This document shows, piece after piece, positions 17,565 through 25,604 of a DNA stretch of 39,766 nt. Position 1 is the stretch's first letter. The number at the start of each line of letters is the position of its first letter. This DNA comes from Saprospiraceae bacterium (lineage in GTDB: Bacteria; Bacteroidota; Bacteroidia; Chitinophagales; Saprospiraceae), in the NCBI GenBank assembly GCA_019634045.1, contig JAHQWA010000375.1, positions 1 through 39,766 of the forward strand, read 5' to 3'. The notes under the pieces are model-generated. The model did no database searches. It was not told the origin of the DNA and was given only the letters and a program-made list of their open reading frames with translations. Position numbers and translations under genes: made by a program.

Positions 17565-18818
17565 ATGCGAAAACTAGCCATTGCCCTCTTAGTAGTAATG
17601 ACATACACTGGGATCAGTTTTGCTAACATCGGCAAAGCGATGCTCACGCCATTTCACCTTATCATGGGCTTTTGCATTGGCTACGGATTAATCCTAAGCA
17701 GAAAAAATAGTACCTACACTTGGTTCACCTTGGTCGTTTTCCTGATCTACGTCGTAATCGTCAATATAATTCAGTACCCTAACATTAGATATACGTCCGT
17801 CGTATACACCCTTGTCTACGGATTGGAGACGACCATTTTATACAATATGATCCGGCGCTGCCCAGCCGGAGATATTGTATTTGCCTTCAAGCTGATCATC
17901 TATTCTTATGCCGTAAATCTATTTTTCGGTTTTGCCTTTGATACCATTGGGTTTCGCAATGCTTTTGTACTCAAGTATATTAAGGTGTACTACCATGAAG
18001 GAGGTGGCGGCGGCCGGCCAATGGGATTCTCCAGTGAACCCTCTTACGCTGCCTTTATGCTCAGTGTCGCCTTCTTATGTTACGCTCACATGAGGGATCA
18101 CGCCCGGGATAAGCCAATGTTTAAGGTTGCATTGGCTTATATGATGTGTATTCTGTTATCCAAGTCGGCATATGGCTTTATCTTCGTAGCAGTCAATTTG
18201 ATGGATTGGGCGATTATCTTTTACAAGAAAGGAGATGCGATATTGCGTAAGCTCTTTCCTTATTTGGGACTAGTAGCAGTAGGAGGTCTGGTCCTATTTA
18301 TCCAAAACTCTTCCAACGAGGTTGCTAGCCGTTTAAGTAATGTATCTGAAGTATTATTTGATCCAAGTTTGGACAAGAAGAAACGAATGGTCAAGCTACA
18401 AGAAGTCGATGGAAGTGCCTTTGCTCGGATTGGTCCAACCTATTTATTATTAACTGCCGGTGAGGATAGTAATATCAACTATTGGACTGGTCAAGGAGCA
18501 GGAGCCGCAGGTGTCTTTCTAGCCGATTTCATGGCCGGTATCATTGTCGATGATGATACCGAAAAAATAGATACGGGGATCATCCCAGCCTTCTTCTTTG
18601 ATTATGGTATTATTGGTTTTATACTCTTATTGATTTTCTTGATCAATTGTTTTTGGCATCTAGGCCTCCCCTATTGGTTGATGTTCTTTTTGGTTTTACC
18701 CAATGCCAACATTAATACGCAATTGCTATGGTTCGCGATCCTAAGCTACACTTTTGTCTCTGTGTGGAAGACTAAGCCAGGTGCTTTGCCTGATCTTCAG
18801 GCCGCTCTGATCCAATAA
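17565..18818 (+). CDS. O-antigen/capsule polymerase-like membrane protein (Wzy type)
   Basis: 417-residue polytopic membrane protein with about 10-12 hydrophobic segments and a large loop (about residues 240-330). The short motif GRPMGFSSEPSYAAFML in the first half resembles the Gly-rich EPS motif often found in Wzy-like polymerases. It would join lipid-linked repeat units in the periplasm, with length set by the Wzz-like protein. A run of five glycines (GGGGGRP) precedes the motif. The gene starts 6 bases after the glycosyltransferase stop. Substrate unknown; sequence similarity alone would be weak, but position and topology agree. Confidence 0.78.
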   Translation: MRKLAIALLVVMTYTGISFANIGKAMLTPFHLIMGFCIGYGLILSRKNSTYTWFTLVVFLIYVVIVNIIQYPNIRYTSVVYTLVYGLETTILYNMIRRCPAGDIVFAFKLIIYSYAVNLFFGFAFDTIGFRNAFVLKYIKVYYHEGGGGGRPMGFSSEPSYAAFMLSVAFLCYAHMRDHARDKPMFKVALAYMMCILLSKSAYGFIFVAVNLMDWAIIFYKKGDAILRKLFPYLGLVAVGGLVLFIQNSSNEVASRLSNVSEVLFDPSLDKKKRMVKLQEVDGSAFARIGPTYLLLTAGEDSNINYWTGQGAGAAGVFLADFMAGIIVDDDTEKIDTGIIPAFFFDYGIIGFILLLIFLINCFWHLGLPYWLMFFLVLPNANINTQLLWFAILSYTFVSVWKTKPGALPDLQAALIQ

Positions 18819-18861
18819 TCGGGGCATTCCTACCAAAAAAATCCTCATCCGATCCGAAAAC
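18810..18861 (+). repeat. CC-plus-A-tract repeats at 21-bp spacing after the wzy-like gene
   Basis: TACCAAAAAAA at 18831 is flanked by weaker copies exactly 21 bp away on each side: ATCCAATAA at 18810 (over the stop of the polymerase gene) and ATCCGAAAA at 18852. The CC pairs lie at 18812, 18833 and 18854. Only the middle copy is strong. It shares its core and spacing with the elements at 12077-12113 and 19818-19850. Confidence 0.4.
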
Positions 18862-19113
18862 AGAATATCCCTCTATTCCCTGCTATTTTCAGGCCATCTT
18901 TGTATTGTAAGAAGGGCAAAACAACAAGATTTCAGTTGATCCGCCCGGACACCAAACTATGAACAACAATTCTTTTTTACAGTAAGAATTTACACAAAAA
19001 GCAAACACATCAATGAACACACTTCCTAAGGAAGCGTGAAAGAGCAGCACGCCTCTGAACGCTTCCTTTTCCTTTATTATCAATAATCAACAGATTTCCA
19101 AAAACACCATACA
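18819..19113. other. Intergenic region between the wzy-like gene and the GEVED gene
   Basis: 295 bases with no convincing gene. It holds the 21-bp-spaced motif at its start, two very short reading frames (18959-18985 and 19013-19039, each eight codons) and a strong hairpin at 19028-19068. A 64-residue minus-strand reading frame crosses the region but has no support. Confidence 0.5.
19028..19074 (+). terminator. Stem-loop with T-rich tail ahead of the GEVED gene
   Basis: AAGGAAGCGT (19028-19037) pairs perfectly with ACGCTTCCTT (19059-19068); a smaller AGAG/CTCT pair lies inside. The tail TTCCTTTATT is T-rich. It may end transcripts from the polymerase gene 210 bases upstream. An upstream CTTCC (19022-19026) can compete for GGAAG (19030-19034), so the stem could also be an attenuator for the next gene. 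Confidence 0.55.
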
Positions 19114-19764
19114 ATGAGAACTCAATTTTTATTTTTGGTTATAGTTTCACTTCTTTTAGCTTCTTTCAGTATAAACGCTCAAACAGATTTATTGCTAGTA
19201 AAATCGGGTGTCAACTCCTATTTTGACTCGACAGACACCATTCACTATGAACCTGTACTTGGAGTAGATGGAAAGACGTATATAAACGCGGAAGAAGCTC
19301 AAGCAGCCGGTATTTATAGTTGGGAAGGAAGCCAGGGAGGAAGCTACAGAACAGCATCAATCGATCAACCTAATATGACATGGATAGAATACCTGGAAAT
19401 TAACGGCATGCAAATGGACTCCCCCCACGAAAGAAAGGGTTACCAGGATCAATCCAATTACATCTTCGACCTGTTCGGGACCAACACCAACTACCTTTTC
19501 CTGAATGCCCAGCAGCTTCAAGAAACGTGTGAAATGAGTTGGAGGATTTGGATAGATTTTAATGAAAATCACGAATTCGAAAAAGAGGAAATGGTGTTTG
19601 AAGGAGAAGGGCAACAGCAAGAAATTCAATTGCGATTACCCACAGAGTTACCAGTAGAGTTTATCACTCGAATGCGAATTGCATGGACGGCGAAAGAAGC
19701 GAAAATCGACAGTGATTCTCTCGCAGTAGGTAGCGTGAAAGATGTATCCGTTTATATCCAATAA
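19114..19764 (+). CDS. Secreted protein with cysteine-free Kazal-like segment and GEVED-like domain
   Basis: 216-residue exported protein. A signal peptide (FLFLVIVSLLLASFSINAQ) ends near residue 22. Residues 45-71 read YEPVLGVDGKTYINAEEAQ then AAGIYSW, which follows the Kazal protease-inhibitor pattern YDPVCGCDGxTYxNxCEAxxAG. Every cysteine of that pattern is replaced. Residues 85-216 resemble the GEVED domain of secreted Bacteroidota proteins (WIEYLEINGM, MSWRIWIDFNENHEFEKEEM, ITRMRIAWTA). The only mature cysteine is Cys139. The protein is acidic and has no secretion-system sorting tail. It lies between the polymerase and pse genes but is separated from both by long gaps and a hairpin, so it is probably transcribed alone. 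Function unknown; binding to a surface component is possible. Confidence 0.75.
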   Translation: MRTQFLFLVIVSLLLASFSINAQTDLLLVKSGVNSYFDSTDTIHYEPVLGVDGKTYINAEEAQAAGIYSWEGSQGGSYRTASIDQPNMTWIEYLEINGMQMDSPHERKGYQDQSNYIFDLFGTNTNYLFLNAQQLQETCEMSWRIWIDFNENHEFEKEEMVFEGEGQQQEIQLRLPTELPVEFITRMRIAWTAKEAKIDSDSLAVGSVKDVSVYIQ

Positions 19765-20148
19765 GTGCAGAGAATACTGATCTGTCATATGGATTTCCAA
19801 AGGGACTCATTGAAATTTACCAAAAAACGAAGGTTTTCTACCAAAAACCGAAAAGCCCCCCACTTTTTGATCAAATTGATGCACTTTTATAGTGCCACTT
19901 TTACAGATCACCACCAATAAAACATAAGACGCCACAACAGGAATAGCTCTGTATAGAGCTGATAATATTGATGGTGTAAGGAATCCATATTTGCAAGTTT
20001 GTCTTTTAAGTATCGGAGATTTTTCAACCTTTATAAAAGGGATAAAAGTTCGTGATTGAAGGCAATATCCGACCGCAGTAAACGGCTTGCCATTTACTAA
20101 AACGATAGGTCTCATTATCATTTCATTCACCCTAAAAAAGAGTCAAGT
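19765..20148. other. Intergenic region upstream of pseB
   Basis: 384 bases. The first part holds phased A/T tracts with two TACC-A-run motifs (19818, 19839), then CACTTTT repeated at 19861, 19882 and 19896. A perfect short hairpin follows (AGCTCT 19945-19950 with AGAGCT 19955-19960). A 107-codon minus-strand frame (19807-20130) has no recognisable family and is not called. The pse promoter should lie here but no clean TTTG/TAnnTTTG pair was found. Confidence 0.55.
19813..19889 (+). repeat. Phased A/T tracts with TACC motif pair
   Basis: TACCAAAAAACGAA (from 19818) and TACCAAAAACCGAA (from 19839) are a near-perfect repeat 21 bp apart. Four A- or T-runs start at 19822, 19843, 19864 and 19885, exactly 21 bp apart each time. 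Further short tracts lie between them, at an average near 10 bp. Such phasing predicts intrinsically bent DNA; it could also mark a tandem operator for the pse genes. Confidence 0.5.
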
Positions 20149-21204
20149 ATGCTCAACTTGAACGGTAAATCTATTCTCGTAACCGGAGGAACGGGTTCCT
20201 TTGGTAAAAAGTTTATAAGCACTGTCCTACGTCAATTCCCTAAGGTAAAGAAGGTAGTCGTATACTCCCGAGATGAGTTGAAACAATTCGAAATGTCTCA
20301 ACATTTCTCCCCTTCCAAGTACCCAGCCATGCGCTATTTCATAGGAGATGTAAGAGATCGAGAAAGGCTGATTCAAGCTACTGAAGGCATTGATATTATA
20401 GTGCATGCTGCTGCCTTGAAACAGGTGCCCGCAGCTGAATACAATCCTACAGAGTGTATTAAGACTAATGTGAATGGATCTCAAAATATAATCAAGGCTG
20501 CCATCACTAATAATGTAAGTTGTGTAGTGGCTCTATCCACAGATAAAGCGGCCGCTCCAGTCAATTTGTACGGAGCAACCAAACTATGTTCCGATAAGTT
20601 ATTCGTAGCTGCTAACAATATGCGTGGAGAGCGAGATGTGAAGTTTTCGGTGGTGCGCTACGGTAATGTTGCCGGCTCCCGAGGGTCCGTGATTCCCTTC
20701 TTCATGAAGAAGCGCGTTGACGGCTTTCTTCCGATCACCCATCAAGATATGACAAGGTTTAACATCTCATTAGAGGGAGGCGTCGCCTTGGTTCTATTTG
20801 CCATAGAGAATTCCATCGGAGGAGAAATATTCGTTTCTAAGCTCCCCTCCTATCGGATAGGAGATGTGGCTACTGCCATTGCCCCCAATTGTGAACAACG
20901 AATTGTGGGTATACGGCCAGGTGAAAAGCTTCATGAAGAAATGATCACCCAGGCTGATTCCTTTAACACGATTGAGTTGGATCGGCACTACATCATTTGC
21001 CCCACCAACCTACAGTACCAAGGGCTCACCAAGGAAAATTACCTGAAGCAATACGAACGATATAATGCGAAGTCCGTATCGATAGGCTTCAGTTACAACT
21101 CTGGAGACAACACAGAATGGGTCGGCGTAGAAGAAATACGGGATATCATCAAGACGCATGTGGACCCTCATTTTGTACCAAGCGAGTTTGTAGAAGCAGC
21201 TTAA
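20149..21204 (+). CDS. pseB: UDP-N-acetylglucosamine 4,6-dehydratase (inverting)
   Basis: 351-residue short-chain dehydrogenase-like enzyme that starts pseudaminic acid synthesis by converting UDP-GlcNAc to the 4-keto-6-deoxy-L-arabino sugar. The cofactor motif GGTGSFGKKF is at residues 13-22. The catalytic residues expected for PseB are Thr131, Asp132, Lys133 (STDKAAAP) and Tyr141 (YGATK), at the same numbers as in the Campylobacter enzyme. The segments VYSRDELKQFEMSQ and IRPGEKLHEEMI are also typical. It is first of five pse genes in one direction; pseC follows after 25 bases. A 384-base upstream region with repeated motifs suggests regulation. Retaining relatives (legionaminic pathway) differ, so the pseudaminic branch is favoured. 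Confidence 0.95.
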   Translation: MLNLNGKSILVTGGTGSFGKKFISTVLRQFPKVKKVVVYSRDELKQFEMSQHFSPSKYPAMRYFIGDVRDRERLIQATEGIDIIVHAAALKQVPAAEYNPTECIKTNVNGSQNIIKAAITNNVSCVVALSTDKAAAPVNLYGATKLCSDKLFVAANNMRGERDVKFSVVRYGNVAGSRGSVIPFFMKKRVDGFLPITHQDMTRFNISLEGGVALVLFAIENSIGGEIFVSKLPSYRIGDVATAIAPNCEQRIVGIRPGEKLHEEMITQADSFNTIELDRHYIICPTNLQYQGLTKENYLKQYERYNAKSVSIGFSYNSGDNTEWVGVEEIRDIIKTHVDPHFVPSEFVEAA

Positions 21205-21229
21205 GTTTTCAATTGCAAAAGATCGAGCT

Positions 21230-22390
21230 ATGCTAAATATCCCCTACGGAAGACAATCCATCTCTCAAGAAGATGTAGAAGCAGTCGTAAAGACCTTACA
21301 ATCTGCTTATTTAACCCAAGGACCAACCGTCCAAGCATTTGAGGACGCTTTTGCGGAGTACGTAGGAGCTAGATATGCGGTAGCGGTTACAAACGGGACA
21401 GCAGCCCTGCATCTATGCGCCCTAGCTATGGGCGTGGAACCTGGAACCAAGGTTATTACGACTCCAATAACCTTCGCCGCATCTGCCAATTGCATACGGT
21501 ATTGTGGAGGTCAGGTAATATTTGCAGATGTAGAGCCAGATACAGCGCTATTAGACATAGATAAAGTGCGAATTTTACTGGAAAGTCACCCGAAGGGAAC
21601 TTTCAGTGGGATCATACCGGTAGATTTTGCAGGCCTAGCGGTCGATCTGTCCTCCTTTAGGGCATTAGCTGACGAATACGATTTGTGGATCATTGAGGAC
21701 GCTTGTCATGCTCCTGGCGGGTTTTTCACAGATGGGAAGGGAAGCAAGCAACAATGTGGTAACGGACAGTTTGCTGATGCCGCGATCTTCTCCTTCCATC
21801 CGGTAAAGCACATTGCCTGTGGGGAAGGTGGAATGATCACTACCAACGATAAGGAAGTATATGAGAAGCTGTTGCTGCTTCGTACACACGGGATAACCAA
21901 AGACCCCGTTAAGCTACAGGAAAACCATGGTGGATGGTATTATGAAATGCAGGACTTGGGTTTCAATTACCGAATCTCCGATATCAACTGCGCCTTGGGG
22001 CTCTCACAATTAAAACGTGCAGATGCCCGCCTTTCCAAACGACGAGCCATAGCAAAAGTATACGATCAAGCATTTATGGATACCCCGATCCGCCCCTTGG
22101 CAAAGCCATTGGATGGCGGACATGCTTATCACCTCTATGTCATACAGATGGAAGAGCGGAAATTGCTGTATGACGAACTAAGGGCAAAGGGCGTTTATGC
22201 ACAAGTACATTATATCCCCGTCCATTTACAACCTTACTATAAGCAGTTGGGATGGCGAAAGGGGGACTTGCCAGTAGCCGAAGAATATTACGAGCAGTGT
22301 CTGAGTCTTCCGATGTACCCCGAATTGACTCTTGCAGAGCAATTACAAGTTATTGAACTAACTAAGTCTTCTATACTATGCGAACACTAG
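21230..22390 (+). CDS. pseC: UDP-4-amino-4,6-dideoxy-N-acetyl-beta-L-altrosamine transaminase
   Basis: 386-residue PLP-dependent aminotransferase of the DegT/DnrJ/EryC1 family, which aminates the PseB product at C4. The N-terminus IPYGRQSISQEDVEAV and the segment AVAVTNGTAALHL are typical of PseC. The PLP-binding lysine is Lys193 in FSFHPVKHIACGEGG, and the aspartate that contacts the pyridine ring lies in IIEDACHA. Length is normal. The gene overlaps pseF by 13 bases, so the two are likely translationally coupled. Product naming relies on the linked pseB, pseG and pseI; by itself the family has other members. Confidence 0.94.
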   Translation: MLNIPYGRQSISQEDVEAVVKTLQSAYLTQGPTVQAFEDAFAEYVGARYAVAVTNGTAALHLCALAMGVEPGTKVITTPITFAASANCIRYCGGQVIFADVEPDTALLDIDKVRILLESHPKGTFSGIIPVDFAGLAVDLSSFRALADEYDLWIIEDACHAPGGFFTDGKGSKQQCGNGQFADAAIFSFHPVKHIACGEGGMITTNDKEVYEKLLLLRTHGITKDPVKLQENHGGWYYEMQDLGFNYRISDINCALGLSQLKRADARLSKRRAIAKVYDQAFMDTPIRPLAKPLDGGHAYHLYVIQMEERKLLYDELRAKGVYAQVHYIPVHLQPYYKQLGWRKGDLPVAEEYYEQCLSLPMYPELTLAEQLQVIELTKSSILCEH

Positions 22391-23103
22391 CCATTATTCC
22401 TGCTCGTGGAGGAAGCAAAAGAATACCGAATAAAAATATCCGGAATTTCCTAGGCAAACCTATTATAGCCTATTCCATTCATACCGCATTAGATTCAGAT
22501 TTATTTGATGAGGTTATGGTTTCTACGGATAGTGATATGATAGCAGATGTAGCTACCAGTTTTGGGGCCAATATACCTTTCATGCGTTCAAATGCCTCCT
22601 CTTCCGATAGGGCGACTACGGTAGATGTATTGATCGAGGTATTATGCAAGTACAAGGAACAAGGGATAAACTTTAAATACGCCTGCTGTATCTATCCTAC
22701 GGCTCCCTTTATTTCCCACTATCGCTTGAAAGCCGCTTTAGGCAAGTTGAAAAGAGAAGCCTTGGATACGGTGATGCCAGTTGTTCCCTTCAGCTACCCT
22801 GTACAACGCTCTTTCACGATGATCGAGGGAAAACTCGGAATGATGATGCCTGAGCACATCAACACACGATCGCAAGATTTAGAAACAGCCTATCACGATT
22901 GTGGCCAATTCTACTGGTTTGATGTGGAAAAATTGCTGGCCAATGGCAACCTTATTACAACCAATACCGGCGCCATCATCTTACCTGAGATGGAAGTCCA
23001 GGACATCGACCAAGAGAGTGATTGGAAATTAGCCGAACTCAAATATCAATTAATCCATCAACTACATGAAAACGAAAGTACTACTAAGGGCAGACGGGCA
23101 TAA
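22378..23103 (+). CDS. pseF: Pseudaminic acid cytidylyltransferase
   Basis: 241-residue nucleotidyltransferase that couples CMP to pseudaminic acid, the last step of activation. The CMP-sugar synthetase motif ARGGSKRIPNKNIRNF is at residues 9-24, followed by GKPIIAYSI and the DxD-like VSTDSDMIADVA. The CIYPTAPF segment and DCGQFYWF are typical of the PseF/NeuA group. It overlaps pseC by 13 bases and the pseG-pseH fusion by 38 bases, so translation of the three is probably linked. In this locus PseF precedes the genes for two earlier steps, an order seen in other pse clusters. Confidence 0.94.
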   Translation: MRTLAIIPARGGSKRIPNKNIRNFLGKPIIAYSIHTALDSDLFDEVMVSTDSDMIADVATSFGANIPFMRSNASSSDRATTVDVLIEVLCKYKEQGINFKYACCIYPTAPFISHYRLKAALGKLKREALDTVMPVVPFSYPVQRSFTMIEGKLGMMMPEHINTRSQDLETAYHDCGQFYWFDVEKLLANGNLITTNTGAIILPEMEVQDIDQESDWKLAELKYQLIHQLHENESTTKGRRA

Positions 23104-24514
23104 TCAAATGGGATTAGGACATGTGGTTCGCTCCCTAGCTCTGGCTAAGATGCTAGAACATGATTTTGACTGTCAGTTCATTGTAAGAGAGCCGAGTACA
23201 TCACTTAGGCAACTGATTGAAAATGAGGGTTTCGCATTGATACAACTTAACGATCAAGTTTTACCAGCTCATGAAGCACAATATATTGCCCATCACTTTC
23301 TCCGTGGAGATGAAATAGTAGTATTAGATGGATATCATTTTGATGGGGCCTATCAAAAAGTTATCAAGAATGCGGCAGGCAAATTGGTCTGCATCGACGA
23401 TATACATGAGACGCACTTTTGGTCGGACTCTATCATCAACCACACCAGTGGGATTAGCGTGGAAGATTACGAAAAGGAAGATTATACCAGCCTGAAACTA
23501 GGCTTTGAGTACTTACTACTGCGTCAGCCCTTCCTCGATGCAGCCAAGCAAAGAGGTGTGAGAAAGAAAAAGGAGAGTGAGCAAACTGCATTCATTTGCA
23601 TGGGTGGGGCAGACCCTAGCAATACAACCATCAAGGCATTATCCTTATGTGCTCACCGAGGTGATATAACTGAATGCCATGTAGTAATAGGTGGTGCGTA
23701 TCTCCATCATAACGAATTGAATGATTTCTGTAAGAAGAGTAGACTAAAGATCAATATTTACAGCAATCTCAATGCAGATAATATGGTGGTCTTGATGTCT
23801 AATTGCGATTTGGCCATCTGTCCACCAAGTACTGTAGCATTGGAGTATCTGTGTACAGGGCATCACCTGTATTTAATCCAGACTGCCGATAATCAAGCCT
23901 ATTTGTACAAATACTTAACGGAAAATCAACTGGCTCAAAACTGGAACGACTTTAAAGCAGGAGTTCGGAAAACGGTAAAAACAACAGCCATAAACCGTCT
24001 TTTTGATGGCAAGAGTGATCGTAGATTACTAAAGCATTTCCGGAAACTCGATTACGATATGCATTGTAGTTTTCGCAAAGCTACAGGCCGGGATATGTTA
24101 CTCTATTTTAAGTGGGCCAATGATCCGATGACTCGCCTGCAATCTTTTCACCCTGAGCCCATCAAAATTGAAGATCATCGAGCTTGGTTCAACCGAAGAA
24201 TGGCAGACCCTAAAGTGGTCATGTATATCATGCTGTATAGAGGACGGGCCGTTGGGCAAATTCGCTTCGGTATCAATGGTGTGGCCCTGCTGAGCTATTC
24301 CATCGATCCTGGAGAAAGAGGTAAAAGTTTTGGAACCTATATGGTGCAAGAAGCTATCAAGGAATTAGAGAAGGACTTGGAAAGGTCCATCAATGTAGTG
24401 GGCTATGTAAAAAAGGATAACCTAGCGTCCAATAAAGCGCTTTCTAATCTCGGATTTAAGCCAATTGCCAGTGATCGTGACAGCTCGATTAAGTACCTGC
24501 TAAAGGCCAGTTAG
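23066..24514 (+). CDS. PseG-PseH fusion: UDP-sugar hydrolase and N-acetyltransferase
   Basis: 482-residue bifunctional protein. Residues 1-325 resemble PseG, which removes UDP from UDP-2,4-diacetamido-2,4,6-trideoxy-altropyranose: RADGHNQMGLGHVVRSLALA near the N-terminus contains the expected catalytic His19, and ICMGGADPSN and LEYLCTGHHLYLI match the GT-B-like fold. Residues 333-482 are a GNAT acetyltransferase resembling PseH: FRKATGRDMLLYFKWANDP, then HRAWFNRRM, and the acetyl-CoA loop region PGERGKSFGTYMVQEA. PseH acetylates the 4-amino group before PseG acts, so consecutive steps are joined. No separate pseH is present in the locus, which supports this reading. The start overlaps pseF by 38 bases. 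Domain boundaries are estimated by eye. Confidence 0.9.
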   Translation: MKTKVLLRADGHNQMGLGHVVRSLALAKMLEHDFDCQFIVREPSTSLRQLIENEGFALIQLNDQVLPAHEAQYIAHHFLRGDEIVVLDGYHFDGAYQKVIKNAAGKLVCIDDIHETHFWSDSIINHTSGISVEDYEKEDYTSLKLGFEYLLLRQPFLDAAKQRGVRKKKESEQTAFICMGGADPSNTTIKALSLCAHRGDITECHVVIGGAYLHHNELNDFCKKSRLKINIYSNLNADNMVVLMSNCDLAICPPSTVALEYLCTGHHLYLIQTADNQAYLYKYLTENQLAQNWNDFKAGVRKTVKTTAINRLFDGKSDRRLLKHFRKLDYDMHCSFRKATGRDMLLYFKWANDPMTRLQSFHPEPIKIEDHRAWFNRRMADPKVVMYIMLYRGRAVGQIRFGINGVALLSYSIDPGERGKSFGTYMVQEAIKELEKDLERSINVVGYVKKDNLASNKALSNLGFKPIASDRDSSIKYLLKAS

Positions 24515-24560
24515 CGCTGTTCACAAACTAAGCATTTAATTATCCCTTAAGAATATACTT

Positions 24561-25604
24561 ATGAAAGTAATGAACATAGGCGGGCAGCTTATAGGCCCAA
24601 CCTACAAGCCATTCATTATCGCAGAAATGTCTGGCAATCATAATCAGTCTTTGGATCGAGCTTTAGAGATTGTAGATGCAGCCGCAGAAGCCGGGGCACA
24701 TGCCATTAAACTGCAAACCTATACAGCTGATACGATGACGGTAAAGGGAGCTTATACGATTCAAGATCAGGACTCTCTTTGGAACGGTCGAGAGCTATAC
24801 GAGTTGTATCAGCAGGCTTATACGCCATGGGATTGGCACAAAGTAATATTTGATAGAGCAAAGAGTCATGGGATGCTAGCCTTTAGCTCCCCCTTTGATG
24901 CCTCAGCCGTTGACTTCTTGGAGACACTAGACGTACCAGCTTATAAGATTGCTTCTTTTGAGAATACCGACCATCCCTTACTCCGTAAAGTAGCACAGAC
25001 TGGAAAACCCGTAATCATGTCAACTGGGGTAGCCACCTTAGCCGATGTCGATGAGGCCGTTCGGGTGCTAAAGAACAATGGATGCCCTTCATTAGCGATC
25101 CTAAAGTGTACTTCAACTTATCCAGCGACTCCCTCCACCTCAAACATTTCCACGATCCCACATATGGCTCGTCTTTTTGAGAATGTACAGGTGGGATTGT
25201 CGGATCATACTATGGGAATAGGAGTTGCCGTAGCAGCCGTGGCCTTAGGTGCAACCATTGTGGAAAAACATTTCACTCTTTCTCGCGCTGACGGTGGAGT
25301 AGATAGCGCTTTTTCCTTAGAGCCCGCCGAGTTAAAAGCCTTGGTAAAAGAAACAGGCCGAGCAGCATTGTCATTGGGGCGTATCCAATATGGTGTACAA
25401 AAGGCAGAAAAGAACAGCAAAAAATTTAAACGATCCGTTTACGCAGTCAAAGATATTCTTCCAGGAGAATCATTGAACAACCAAAACCTCCGGGTTATTC
25501 GACCGGGGGATGGTTTAGAACCGAAATACTTTGATACCCTACTTGGTAAAACAGCCAAGCAAAAAATCAAAGCCGGAACACCCCTTTCCTGGGAATTAGT
25601 ATGA
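24561..25604 (+). CDS. pseI: Pseudaminic acid synthase
   Basis: 347-residue NeuB-family enzyme that condenses the trideoxy-altrose derivative with phosphoenolpyruvate to form pseudaminic acid. The barrel motifs FIIAEMSGNHNQSLDRAL, AHAIKLQTYTADTMT and the conserved GLSDHTMGIGVAVAAVALGA (with the segment VEKHFTL after it) are present. A C-terminal antifreeze-like SAF domain (about 285-347) ends the protein, as in all NeuB relatives. It starts 46 bases after the pseG-pseH gene and ends the polysaccharide locus; a strong terminator follows at 25665-25699. Together with the previous genes it completes the pathway from UDP-GlcNAc to CMP-pseudaminic acid. Confidence 0.95.
   Translation: MKVMNIGGQLIGPTYKPFIIAEMSGNHNQSLDRALEIVDAAAEAGAHAIKLQTYTADTMTVKGAYTIQDQDSLWNGRELYELYQQAYTPWDWHKVIFDRAKSHGMLAFSSPFDASAVDFLETLDVPAYKIASFENTDHPLLRKVAQTGKPVIMSTGVATLADVDEAVRVLKNNGCPSLAILKCTSTYPATPSTSNISTIPHMARLFENVQVGLSDHTMGIGVAVAAVALGATIVEKHFTLSRADGGVDSAFSLEPAELKALVKETGRAALSLGRIQYGVQKAEKNSKKFKRSVYAVKDILPGESLNNQNLRVIRPGDGLEPKYFDTLLGKTAKQKIKAGTPLSWELV

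Noticed and set aside
18889..19083. 64-codon minus-strand reading frame between the polymerase and GEVED genes
   Set aside because: It crosses a strong hairpin and a T-rich tail, and no related protein pattern was seen.
19807..20130. 107-codon minus-strand reading frame upstream of pseB
   Set aside because: No family recognised, no signal of coding constraint, and its end runs through the phased A/T tracts and the repeated TACC motif. It is better explained as chance in an intergenic region, though a small orphan gene cannot be excluded.
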